Source: Serpula lacrymans var. lacrymans S7.9
Taxonomy: Eukaryota > Basidiomycota > Agaricomycetes > Boletales > Serpulaceae
Assembly: GCF_000218685.1 (NCBI RefSeq)
Contig: NW_006763290.1
Location: forward strand, 1,421,329-1,485,328
Direction: 5' to 3'
DNA: 64,000 nucleotides
The notes beneath the pieces were generated by a model, which ran no database searches, was not told where the DNA came from, and was given only the letters and a program-made list of their open reading frames with translations. A program made the translations under genes and the position numbers. Below, piece by piece: positions 1-10,139 of this stretch; the stretch's first letter is position 1, and each line of letters opens with the position of its first letter.

Positions 1-10
1 CACTCTTTCA

Positions 11-1485
11 ATGTCCACCCATACTGCACCAATCACTACATCTGAGGATCAAGTCCAGCCCATCATTGAGCAAATCGATAGGAACTTGAAGTATAATTCT
101 CAGGACGTATATGTCCAGGTGAGAAATCATTGTCTGGCTACATTCCTGATCTGATTTTTCCCCCTAGCAATTCTATATTGAACCATCAAGTTTCCCTGAG
201 TTTGTGGACAAGCTCAGAGAAAGTGACTACAGCACTTTAAGGTATGATTTTTTGTGAGTGAGTATACTGTACTTATGTCCCTACTTTCAGATATATGTAT
301 GACCATGTGAAAGGCATCCTGCAACTGAGCATGCCTACTCCTGTACATGGAGTTTTCATTGAGCGCCTCAGTGAACTTTTACAGGGGAAACTGTCAGGCC
401 TTATCAGATGGTCAGATGGGATGTTCAAGTTGAGTTCTAATATGTTCAAGTTCCTCTGGCGAGGTCAAATCACCACTGTACCCGACTTAGCCCTCAAGTT
501 CCAAAGCCTCAACCCTAGCATTGAGTGGCAGGACTTGTTCATTGTCGAGGTCTCCCACTCCCAATCACTTGGGGACGTCACCCAGAAGGTGAAAAAGTAC
601 TGGGAGGAGCTCCCCCACCTTGTTGGCATTCTAGTGGTCAAATTCTACGAGTCCCACAAATACGCAAAGCCCCAATATGGGTACGCTAAACCCGTCAACA
701 TGCAGTATTGGTACAACTTACAAAAGGATGATAATATTAAATATGGCCCTCTGAGGACAGCTGATGGCGTAACATGGGCGGGTAGATTTGTGGTGGATAT
801 GTACCTGTATGAAAAGGACCCAAAGGTTGTAGGGAAGGAGGGCTATGCACGGGATCTTCCTACACCTGTAGTACTGGTGCGTCCCCTCTTGATCACAACC
901 TTTTTTGACTAATATAATATATGTACAGAGGGTGGTACCTAATATAGATGTGGGCCAACTCTATCCCACTCAAGCCCAGAAAGACGAATTCAACAAAGTT
1001 TTCAATTGTGTTATTACCAGGTCAATTATGGAGATGGAGACGATTATGAGGAGTGCGCCCCAGACTATCGCTAACCTAGAAGCTGAAAGTGCAGCTGCTC
1101 AGATAGCAGCGCTAGAGGTTGCTACCCAGGATTTGATAGCAAACCGCACTGGTTGTCCTCTTCAGACTGGTACCCATTTGAGCACGCCCACTACTACTCT
1201 ACCTACTCCCCATTTGCACCCCAAGTATTGCCTAAAGAGATATCTCCCATTGATCTCTCAGTCTTCAATATCCAGCTGGATTTTGACGATTTTCTTCAGG
1301 CTTTTCAAGGATCTGTAGCTGATCTGGCACATAGACGTTTTCAGGATCATTATAATACCCCCCGAAGTCATGCTAAGGCAGCTAGGAGAAGGAGTCCTTT
1401 TCACTCTGAAGAAGAAGTGGGTCGGCTTGTTCAACAGAAATTGGGTGTAGGTAGCTCCAGCAACAATGTCACAAGGAGGAAGTGA
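11..1485 (+). CDS. PD-(D/E)XK nuclease-like protein, spliced
   Basis: Start is the ATG at 11. Three introns read cleanly and keep frame: 119-167, 242-290 and 877-928, all GT-AG and 49-52 nt. The protein then runs from the N-terminus through VPDLAL to FIVEVSHSQS, followed by a hydrophobic strand (LVGILVVKFYE). This Asp / Glu-Val-x-x-x-Gln layout is that of the PD-(D/E)XK-like proteins common in Agaricomycetes; their cellular role is not known to me. After 929 the frame continues to about 1088. The last part (DWYPFEHAHYY to the TGA at 1483-1485) lies in another frame. An intron at 1089-1129 (41 nt) would join them but is short, so an intron or frameshift near 1090-1165 is unresolved. The C-terminus is rich in Arg, Ser and His. 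The gene lies just upstream of a Plavaka transposase. Confidence 0.6.
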
Positions 1486-1784
1486 AAAACATACATGGAC
1501 AACATTATATGTATTACTTCTCTTGTTCTTGTACTCTGTGCTTGTAAATAATATTGTACTTAGACATGTACGACTTCTATTTGTATTAGAACAAGCAAAT
1601 TCTATGTTTTACCACTACATATTTCCAATTTGGGATATTGCCGGTGCAGATTGAGGTGTTGCATCTCAACAGCATATTTACAAACGGGTCCTAGATAATC
1701 AAAGGTATCAATTTCATATTAACTGGTGTTATTATTTCATAAACTGACTGGATGTGTATGGTGTAATATAGGTTCAAGGAAAAA

Positions 1785-3135
1785 ATGGCACACGTACCAA
1801 GTATGGTTGATCGCACATGTCCTGCATGTGGAAAACTTTTGAAAACACCACAAGGTGTCATGGCTCACCTATCAATGTCAGCAATGTGTGCTTGGTATAG
1901 GAAAGAAAAGAGAAGAGAACTTGAGGCAGACAACCTAGGCCCTGAACAAGTAGTATTTGATGAAGTCAACTTGGATGAAAATGTTTACGACCAACAAGAT
2001 TATGACTCAGATGGGTCAGAAGATATATTCCTCAACAGCTTACATAAACCATTTAACAATTTCCTGAATGATCCTGCAATGCAAGGCAATATCCAGGATA
2101 ACTTGAACCCTGACCCAGAGATACAGGCTGGCAGTTCACGTCACCCCCACTCCCTGCACTTTAATCTGGATGACAATGATGATGATGATGAAAGAGTAGT
2201 GGAACAAAATGAGAATGCTGGCAAGGTTATAAGGGTGGATCTGGATGCTCATAATAAATGGAGGGAGAGTTTTCACCAGTTCCATCAAGATGACGATGAA
2301 ATGGACATTGATCTTCCAGATAATAGATGGGCTCTATTTTCCACAGAATTAGACTGGAAATTTGCACATTTGGCATTGCAGGAGGGGGTTGGCCAGAAAT
2401 CTCTTGACAGATTACTGGCAATTCCTGAAGTGAGTGACGCCTCCACACTTTGATTCATGTTTTATGTTAACTGACCTCCAACCTTTACACCAGCTTTCCC
2501 AGAGACTGGGCCTTTCTTATCAAAATAGCAGAAGCCTTCTAAAAATTATTGACTCCAAAATTCCTGAAAGAGCCAAATGGCACTCAAAATATCTACACTT
2601 TGATGATCGTCCAGAAAAAAAACACCTTATACAATATAGAGACCCCTTACAAGCCATTGCGTCTTTGTTGGGCAATCCAGCACATGCAACAGACATAGTC
2701 TATAAACCCTCAAGAATATTCACAAACAGCAACAGCGATGATTGTATATTTAATGAGATGTGGACTGGCAAATGGTGGCATTCTGTACAGGTTAATATAT
2801 CCATGCCAGTGGTTCCTTTCCAAATTTCATACTTATTTCTTTGATTTTAGGCTCTTCTACCTCAGGGAGCATCTGTTGCTCCTGTTATAATAGCAACAGA
2901 CAAAACTCAGTTGACTCGGTTCTCAGGCAACAAGTCTGCATATCCAGTATATCTTACACTAGGCAATATACCCAGCTCTATTGGATGCAAACCCTCTCAG
3001 CATGCTTGTGTACTTATTGAATATCTGTCTGTCAATAAATTGGTGAAAAAAGGCTTGACAACAAAGAAGAAGACAGCACATGTTCAAAGACTTTTCCATG
3101 CCTCAGTACGGATGATTTTGGAGCCACTTATTTAA
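1785..3135 (+). pseudogene. Plavaka-type transposase, N-terminal half, truncated by an LTR element
   Basis: The ATG at 1785 opens with a zinc-finger-like motif (CPACGKLL...QGVMAHLSMSAMC). A long acidic stretch and the segment NAGKVIRVD follow. Introns at 2430-2493 and 2791-2850 are GT-AG and phase 0. Exon 2 carries LSQRLGLSYQNSRSLL and MWTGKWW; exon 3 carries ATDKTQLTRFSGNKSAYPVY and GNIPSSIGCKPS. These blocks are hallmarks of Plavaka DNA transposases (CMC-related, basidiomycete). The ORF ends at 3135, two bases into the LTR that starts at 3133, so the DDE-bearing C-terminal half is missing on this side. I could not find it to the right of the element at 8218. All three exons lack internal stops, so disruption by the insertion may be recent compared with other elements here. 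Confidence 0.75.
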
Positions 3136-3367
3136 TAAACCTATGTGAAACTCAGCTGCTGCCCGAGAGGCTATAGAAACGACTGAGGTATTCCTATACT
3201 AAACCCTCTACTACTTATAGTCGGAGGTGCTACTCGCTACAGTATAATGACTCCTAGGAGTATAATTGTGCTCCTAGGAGAACAATGGTGACTCCATGGA
3301 GTGGTGGCTATGCTCCATGGAGAACAATGGCTGCTTGGGCAGAGACCGGGTTTATCCGGTTTTGTCA
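3133..3367 (-). repeat. 3' LTR of the copia element
   Basis: 235 bp. It matches 8024-8217 over its whole length except for extra repeat units in the middle. It contains four 10-bp palindromes of the form CTCC(TA or AT)GGAG. The pol ORF ends inside it (TAA at 3352-3354). Confidence 0.88.
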
Positions 3368-6300
3368 CTCCCACTCGAGTGCAACCGTAGTCCCATAGCT
3401 TTAGAGAATTTCCAGTGTTTTTCGTGAGTGAGGGGTTTAGTGAGAATGTCTGCAACCATATCTCCTGTAGGAATGTATCTGATCACTGCCTCTCCCTTTG
3501 ATACTAAGTCATCTTGGATAAAATGATATTTCTGTTGAATGTGTTTTGTGCAAGCACGGAACTGTGGATCTCGTGTAAGAATGATAGCTGCTTGATTGTC
3601 ACAGTGCAATGTTGTAGGTCCATTTTGAGCATGTCCAATTTCTTCAAAAAATGTCCAAAGCCATACAAGGTGTTGTCCAGCATTGCACAATCCAATGTAC
3701 TCTGACTCCGTGGAGGATAAAGCTACCATGCTTTGTCTTTTGCTTGTCCAGGAGATTGCTCCTCGGATGGTGATAAAAACAAATCCTGATGTTGATCGAG
3801 ACGTGTCTGGGTCTCCAGACCAATCTGCATCTGAATATCCATAGAAATCCATGTCCATGGAGACATCTGTGCCATCATATTGTAGTTCCATGTCCCTGGT
3901 TGCTTTCAGATATTGGAGGACACATTTTGCAGCTTCCCAGTGATGGCTCCTTGGAGCTGAGCTATGTCTGCTTAGTATTCCAACAACGTAGGCAATGTCT
4001 GGGCGGGTTCCATGAGCCTACAATTGAGAGGTATGACACTTGACACCCTTCAATATGCATCTCGTGTTGCACAATATCTTCCCCTGGAGCATTTGCAAGG
4101 AGTTTTGATCCATGGGCCATTGGTGTCCATACTGGTTTGCAGTTCTTCATTCCAGTACGCTCCAGGACTGTGTCAATGTATTGGCGTTGCAATAGGGATA
4201 TTGTTTTGTTTGAACAATCACGTTGGATTTCTATTCCGAGGATGTATTTTGCTTCTCCAAGGTCCTGCATTTTGAATATGGATTCGAGTTTGGCTTTTGT
4301 GATATTCATGAATTTTCGAGATGAAGCTCCTAGAAGGAGGTCATCTACATAGACAACAACAAAGCATATTTGTTTGTTGTCCAGGAATACATAGAGACAT
4401 GTTTCTGCATTTAGTCTTGTGAAACCGAGCTCCTGAAGCTTGCGATCAAAAGTTTTGTTCCATGTACAACCAGCTTGTTTTAACCTGTAGATGGATTTCT
4501 TCAATCTCCAGCAGTATCCAGGTTGGATAGAAACACCCCCTGGAGGAAGCATGTACAGTTCTTCTTCAAGTTCTCCATTGAGATAAGCTGTGGATACGTC
4601 CATTTGATCAAGTTCTAGGTTGTACTTTGCTGCCAGGGCTAGAATAATTCAGATTGACTCTAAGTTTGCAACCGGAGCAAAAACCTCCTGGTAATCAATC
4701 CCCTCCCTTTGAGTAAAACCTTGTGCAACAATCCGGAGTTTGTATCTCTCAATGTTTCTGTTTTGATCAAACTTGATCCGGAACACAGGTTTTGATGTGA
4801 TAGGTTTTACTCCCTTTGGAAGTGGAACAGTGTCATATAGTGCATTGGTATTGAGACTTAGGAGTTCCTCCTCCAAGGCAGAATTCCATAATTCTCCATC
4901 CGGACGTGATAAGGCTTCCTTTAGTGTCCTTGGAAGGTCTGTGTTAGATGGACCGGTACTTGCTATTCCAGCAAAGAATGTCTCCTCTGTATCAGATGTT
5001 TCTTCATGAACCTCAGGAGTGTTAGGTTTCTCCATGGAGTTGTCATGCTGCTCTTTTCGAGACTGTTCCTCATCTAGAGTCCTTTGATAATCTCGGTTTT
5101 TGTCTGCAGGACGGGTCTGGCGACTGCTTCTGTGTACTCCTAGGACTTCAGCAGGCATGACTGCTCTTTTAGGAACTTGTGCAGGTACTCCAGGGAGTAG
5201 ACACATTTGTGTGTGTGTTGCCCCACTCACTCCTGAAGGTGTTGAATCACTCCTCGGAGGTGTTGGATGCCTTCCAGAAGCTGATCCAATGGACAGGCTG
5301 TTTAGCTGTATCCGGACTTTTTCCACATCAGCTGGCTGTATGTTGAGGGGCTGTCCTCCCACTGACTGTAACTCTACTTTGGCTTTCCATTCTGAAGATG
5401 GCCAGTGTTCAGGTCTTGGTTGTAGAGACTGTTGTGGAGGGTGTCTTAGCTGATCAGGTGCTCCCACTGCTCTCGGAATGTCTCCACGGAGGTATTGCCC
5501 CACTGCTCTCGGAACATCTTCATGCTGATATGGTTTCATTGCTTGTGGAACATCTCCTTGGAGATGTGGTTCCATTTGCAATTCATTTGGATCTCGGATC
5601 CAAGGGTCAGGATCATCCTCCTCCAATGTTTTTTGGTCTGGATAGTGAGCATTCTCTGGAATGAGTCCCTCCCACTGATTTGTGCTAGTGTCTGTGTTCC
5701 AGGGAGCAGTGTCATCCTTTTTTACCTTTCCAGATTCATTGAATATGACATGCCAACTGGAAAACACAGTCCGTTTTTCAGTGTCTAGGACTTTGTAGGC
5801 TTGCTTTCCATGTGTGTAGCCAATCATTATGGCTTTGCGCCCCTTGGAGTAAAACTTTCCTTGCCTTTTGTCTTTTGGAATCAAGGCATATGCTTGGCAT
5901 CCAAAAGGGCGAAACAAAGTTGGATCAACTCTCCTTTTAAACAGTATTTCATATGGGGTCTTTCCATGGAGTCCTGATGCTGGGCTGCGTGCTGTGATAT
6001 ATGCAGCTGTTTGCATGGCATCTACCCAAAATGACTTTGGGAGCTTGGAATCATGGAGCATAGTGGTTGCTAATGTAGCCAATGTCTGATTCATGTGTTC
6101 TGCAATGCCATTTTGTTCCGGAGTATCTGCAGCTGTAGTTTCTTGGATGACACCATCTTCTTGGAGTTGATTTTTGAATGCATTGCCAGTATATTCTCCT
6201 CCCCCATTGCTCCGGAGGAATTCTGTGTATAGTGGAGTGAAGTTTTCTTCTCCCAAATGAGTCCGGAAGAATGTTCGGACATCTTCTTTCCATTGCTTGT

Positions 6301-6832
6301 ATCATTCCAGTGCTTCACTTTTATGTTTTAGGAAATATATCCATGGAAATTTGGAGAAATCATCTACAATAATAATCCAGTACCAAAAACCCTCCCTGGA
6401 AGTTGGTTTGATTGGTCCTCCAACATCTGTGTGCACAATTTGTATGGGGCGCTTGGCTCGGTTTCCTCCAGTGGACTTGAAAGGTAATTTCTTCATCTTT
6501 CCTAAAGCACAAGGTTCACAAAACTCCGGGGTTCCGGTAAGGGTGTCTATGTCCTGGAGCTGTCCTTTTGTAACCATTCGTTGCAAGCAGTCCATTCCAA
6601 TGTGTCCCATTCTCCTGTGCAATAAATTTACATCTACTGCTGCAAAAGCTGACTCCGGGTTGATTTTGGGTTTTGCTTGGATGTGATAAAGTCCTCGCTT
6701 GTGTAACGCAGTGAGGATAAGTTCCTCCTTTTTCCGAACTTCACAAGTGTTTGACCCTGCTGGAAAAAGTGTTGATAACCCCGTTTTGGACAATTTGTGG
6801 ACAGAGACGAGTGCTAAAGTGAAGTTTGGCAC
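3352..6832 (-). pseudogene. copia pol: integrase, reverse transcriptase, RNase H
   Basis: Read in order on the minus strand. The HHCC integrase zinc domain is HRRMGHIG...CEPCALGK. The integrase core starts HTDVGGP, but the second Asp is Asn: FLRSNGGGEY, where the sister element at 18.1 kb has RSDGGGEY (AAT at 6206-6208). A linker with a tandem motif (GD(V/I)P(R/Q)A(V/M)) spans about 5430-5580. Reverse transcriptase carries MDVSTAYLNGELEEEL and the catalytic FVVVYVDDLLLG. RNase H carries SDADWSGDPDTSRS and LSSTESEYIGLCNA. The frame is broken only by TGA at 6302-6304 and 4649-4651 and by a frameshift near 4010. The lost catalytic Asp makes the integrase inactive by family knowledge. Confidence 0.88.
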
Positions 6833-6835
6833 AAG

Positions 6836-7954
6836 TCAGACATTTGACAGTGCAATATTGTAGTCCTTATTGCCAACAGTTGCTTGTAGGATTACTGTTC
6901 CAATGCCAATGGCATTTACAGAGGATTCATCCACAAAACTGATTGTCCTTGGAGGATGCAGAACATGGTATGTTCCTGGCTCAAACCAGGAGCGGTGAGG
7001 GACCATGTGGGATGTTGCTCCGGAGTCAATAATAATTGTTGTTTTGGTCTTATCGGGTTCCAACACAAGGTAAGCTTGAATGCATTTAGCAAGGGGCTTG
7101 GAAATATGTACATGATCCAATGCAATATGACTTTGTTCCTCCTCGGAGTCAGATCCGGATGATTGCTCCGCTGTATTTGCCTTTTCCTTCTCTTTTCCTT
7201 TATCCTTGTGTCTTTCCTTTTCCTTCTTCCTTTGACCTTTTTCAGCTGACTGAAGTGTTCGACACTCCGAGGTGTTGTGTGATTTGGCTTTGTGGAAGTT
7301 ACACCATTTCTCCTCGGATTTGAGTGCTGATTCGGAACCTCCAGGGGCCTTCCCTGACTGTCGTGCAACTTCTGCAGTGATCCGGATCTCAACTGCATCA
7401 AAGGTAAGTTTATTTTCTTCAATCGTGTTGATTACTGATGACTGAAATATTTGCCATTCAGGAGTGCATGGGAGAGATTGGAGAAGAGCAAAAGCCATGA
7501 GTTTGGTATCAACTCTTAGTTTCATTCCGGAGAGGTGTGAACCAATTGTCCGGATTTTCGCAATGTGGTCCTGGATAGGTGATGTCCCATCCCAGGACAA
7601 TTTGGTGAGTTGCTGGAATGAATAGAAGGCCGAGGCAATGTTGGATGTTTGATGGAGTGAGACAAGTTTATCAAATAACTCCTTGGAGCTGGTAAGGTCT
7701 CCAGTCCTTATTAGGAGGACATCAGAGATGTGGTCCTGGATGATTCCGTGTGCCTTCTCATCCTTAAGTATCCAGGTGATCTCAGGATCCTCCAAGGAGG
7801 TAGGTTTTCCTGGTGAGGGCTTAAGCTCCTCTCCAGTAACAACCCGGAGAACTTTTTCCTGACGTAGCTTTGAGATGATCTGGAGTTTCCATATCTGAAA
7901 ATTGTTGGGTCCAGTGAGAACTGGACATGCAAATGTATCATGTGCTGTGGTCAT
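6836..7954 (-). pseudogene. copia gag and aspartic protease
   Basis: ATG at 7954, about 70 nt inside the 5' LTR. The N-terminus (MTTAHDTFACPVLTGPNNF, then IWKLQI) is the usual copia gag opening. A zinc knuckle near residue 210-225 reads CNFHKAKSHNTSEC, i.e. C-x2-H-x4-H-x4-C, with His in place of the second Cys. A Lys/Glu/Ser-rich linker precedes the protease active site IIDSGATSHMV. The frame is open until an in-frame TGA at 6836-6838. Reading continues in the same frame into the integrase region, so one nonsense change separates the two ORFs. The position is compatible with CGA (Arg) changed to TGA. Confidence 0.85.
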
Positions 7955-8010
7955 GGTTCCAAGGTTGCCGTTTCAAATAAGAATTATTTCCTGCGTAGCT
8001 TTTGCGCACC

Positions 8011-8023
8011 AGGGCTCATAACC
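8011..8023 (-). other. Primer-binding site, initiator Met-tRNA anticodon-region type
   Basis: On the minus strand the sequence GGTTATGAGCCCT starts directly after the LTR. It is complementary to the anticodon arm of initiator tRNA-Met (GGCTCATAACC). Priming from an internal tRNA cut is known for Ty1/copia elements. The same 13-mer follows the 5' LTR of the other copia element at 16597. Confidence 0.75.
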
Positions 8024-8217
8024 TAATAAAACTAAGTGAAACTCAGCCACTGCCCGAGAGGCTATAGAAATGACTGAGGTATTCCTATACTAAACCCCCT
8101 ACTACTTATAATCGGAGGTGCTACTCGCTACAGTATAATGACTCCTAGGAGTACAATGGTTACTCCATGGAGAACAATGGCTGCTTCGGCAGAGACCGGG
8201 TTTATCCAGTTTTGTCA
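8024..8217 (-). repeat. 5' LTR of the copia element
   Basis: 194 bp; it should hold the element's promoter. It carries only two of the CTCC..GGAG palindromes against four in the 3' LTR, so the two LTRs differ mainly by repeat-unit number. Confidence 0.88.
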
Positions 8218-8437
8218 GATGTTGCAGAGGTGGTGCTGACAAATGAGTTCTGGTTCTCATGTTAGTTTTGGTGATTCTGCACCTTTGTGCTACCTATATA
8301 TTTTCATTCCTTTCTCTATCTATTCTTCTATCATTCACTATTGATCGTGTTCTCTATTATTTCGCCTTTGTGGCTGCTTTGTTTACCTTTGTTTACAAAA
8401 CTTCGGACAGTACTGCAGAGTCCAATGCTTCCTATTC

Positions 8438-8517
8438 TCTAGTTACTCACATTGGACTCTAGGTACTGTATACCTGTCATACTCTCTAATAATCTAGTTA
8501 CTCACATTGGACTCTAG
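8438..8517. repeat. 25-bp direct repeat, two copies
   Basis: The 25-mer beginning TCTAGTTACTCACATTGG occurs at 8438-8462 and 8493-8517 with identical sequence, 30 nt apart. The rest of 8218-8547 holds no gene I recognise; a hydrophobic 67-codon frame at 8259-8462 looks like chance. Confidence 0.8.
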
Positions 8518-8547
8518 TTCCAGTCCCTGATTGCTCTCAGCAAGTGG

Positions 8548-9513
8548 CTAGACACTTCCTTCAAGCTTTGTTCTTAATATCTCAATGGTTGGTTGTGCTG
8601 TTTTGAAGCTGATGTCGAAGTTATCATAGGCAAGTGTGGTAGTTAGAGACCGTATGGTGCATTTAATCTTCTGGCTTGATTCTTTAGACATTGATTTAAT
8701 AGTGTTTAGTATGGAGGCCATACTAATGGATATGCCTGCATGGCAGAGGACATCCACAACCTTCTCCGGCACGCATGTAGAGTGATAGAAGATCCCAAAA
8801 ATTCCTTGTAAGTGATTACACCGCATGTTTACACTCTGCAGCATAATACTAATACATACTACAGCACGCTAATCTATATGTTAACATATTGCACAACACA
8901 CTACAGTTTTTTGATTACTCACAATGTTTGCAAGCGCTAATATTTTTTCCTTAGGATTAACTGCATCTCTCACTGGCCTTGAATCCAAGTCCTCCATTCT
9001 CTCTGCCTCGTTTACATGGCCTTCAAGATCCACATCACACATATCATCACCTCCAATCTTCCCAAGGTCTCGCTCTATTTCTCCAAATTCCGGCAAGTCT
9101 ACATTCATGTTGGAGCCATTATTTACTGGGACTTGGAGGGCTGCTCGTACCAGCATCCAGAGGTTTGGTGCCACTGCACAGATTTTTCCTGCTATCTCCT
9201 GCACAAAAGAGCCTTCCAGTTGCTCTGAGGTGGCTGTTGTTGCTCGAAAGTGCAGCCCATGAGATTGGTGTGAGAGCTCTTCCAATTCCTTTTCCATTGT
9301 CCGTATAACAGCTAACATAGCCCATGATTTGACAGCATCATGTGCCAAAGAATCTTGATAGAAGTTCACACAGATAGAAGTGGCCTCACTGGCAAGTGAC
9401 TGGTGAAGTTTCTTGTACTCTGGGTTGGTGCTTTTAAGGATTTCTTCAGTTAATTTCAGTATAGATATATTGTTTTCTTGCATGTACTTGATGATAGTGT
9501 TGATTGCACTCAT
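8548..9513 (-). pseudogene. DUF6589-family protein, N-terminal fragment
   Basis: ATG at 9511-9513. Exon 1 (8923-9513) carries SICVNFYQDSLAHDAVKSW and an acidic segment. A GT-AG intron (8836-8922) joins in frame to exon 2: SVNMRCNHLQGIFGIFYHST, then VPEKVVDVLCHAGISIS and AYDNFDISFK. This order (paired helices, 'NxRCNxLQ..IG.F.HST' block, 'LAYDNFDI') is that of DUF6589 proteins, a large Agaricomycete family of unknown function often found among transposons. Homology stops near 8575, right after the AYDNFDISFKTAQPTIE region, and the following residues do not resemble the family. The gene therefore lacks its C-terminal two thirds. Confidence 0.72.
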
Positions 9514-10139
9514 TTTCTAATTAGTAGAGCTTATTTTCTCCCCCACTTATACCCCTTTCGTTGTGTTTATGGCCTTGTGTCCATGAGGACATGCTCATTT
9601 TGCTGAGTTCAATTTATTGTTTTTTTATTGAATCATTAAGTACCCACACTTCAAATATCTTTGGCTCCGGAGCTGTATTTAGGAGTATCCCAGTGAATCC
9701 AAACAGACCATAACTGGTGCCACAGTAAATTACGCCAGTCGGCGGTGGGTGTTCAACCAAGTGTTGAAGTTTTGGTTCAAATTCGGAAAAATATGATTAT
9801 ATAATACAAATGTGGCTACACTAGGAGAGCTTGAACACCAACCACAGAATGGTTTAGGAGTCTGGTTTTACATTAACATTTTGATCGTCTGAAATTTAAA
9901 ATTTTGGTCGGGCCCAAAATTGTATTCGAAGTAGTATATTTTATTAAACATTTAGAGCTCGTACGAGAACTCTTACTTTTCAAAAAAATCGATTTTTGCT
10001 TCGGCCCAGCTCCTCCCGGTTAGAGCGGAGAATGAAAATGCACAGACCGCAAAGTTCTTGCACATACCCCTAGTTAGCGCTACCAGCCATTATTATAAAA
10101 TTTGTCTTGCAGCTCAATATTGAGTCCAATTCTAATTGC
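9514..10139. other. Non-coding interval with a small imperfect inverted repeat
   Basis: No gene seen. An inverted pair (GGTGGGTGTTCAACC at 9744-9758; GCTTGAACACCAACC at 9829-9843, 13 of 15 pairing) frames a ~70-nt AT-rich loop. A possible splice acceptor (CTTGCAG) ends at 10112, just upstream of the transposase start. Confidence 0.4.

Larger units (their letters stand above)
3133..8217 (-). mobile_element. Ty1/copia LTR retrotransposon, full-length but degenerate
   Basis: Two LTR copies (3133-3367 and 8024-8217) flank a gag-pol region read on the minus strand. A primer-binding site abuts the 5' LTR (8011-8023). A purine tract (GAGTGGGAG on the minus strand) abuts the 3' LTR at about 3368-3376. 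Domain order gag, protease, integrase, reverse transcriptase, RNase H is diagnostic of Ty1/copia. The LTR boundary (TAAT...TGTCA on the plus strand) is confirmed by the solo copy at 16320-16576. The flanking 5-mers (TTATT left, GATGT right) do not match, so the element may be a recombinant or the duplication has decayed. It sits in a Plavaka transposase gene. Confidence 0.9.

Noticed and set aside
1466..1654. Overlapping hydrophobic frame downstream of the first gene
   Set aside because: Runs into AT-rich 3' flank; composition is not protein-like.
3128..8222. TATGT/GATGT as target duplication of the first copia element
   Set aside because: It needs the LTR to start at GAAACTC, but all three copies stay similar up to TAAT, and the solo copy has its duplication outside TAAT.
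8259..8462. 67-codon hydrophobic frame as a small membrane protein
   Set aside because: No ATG-context, homology or conserved repeat; it contains one copy of a direct repeat and looks like chance.
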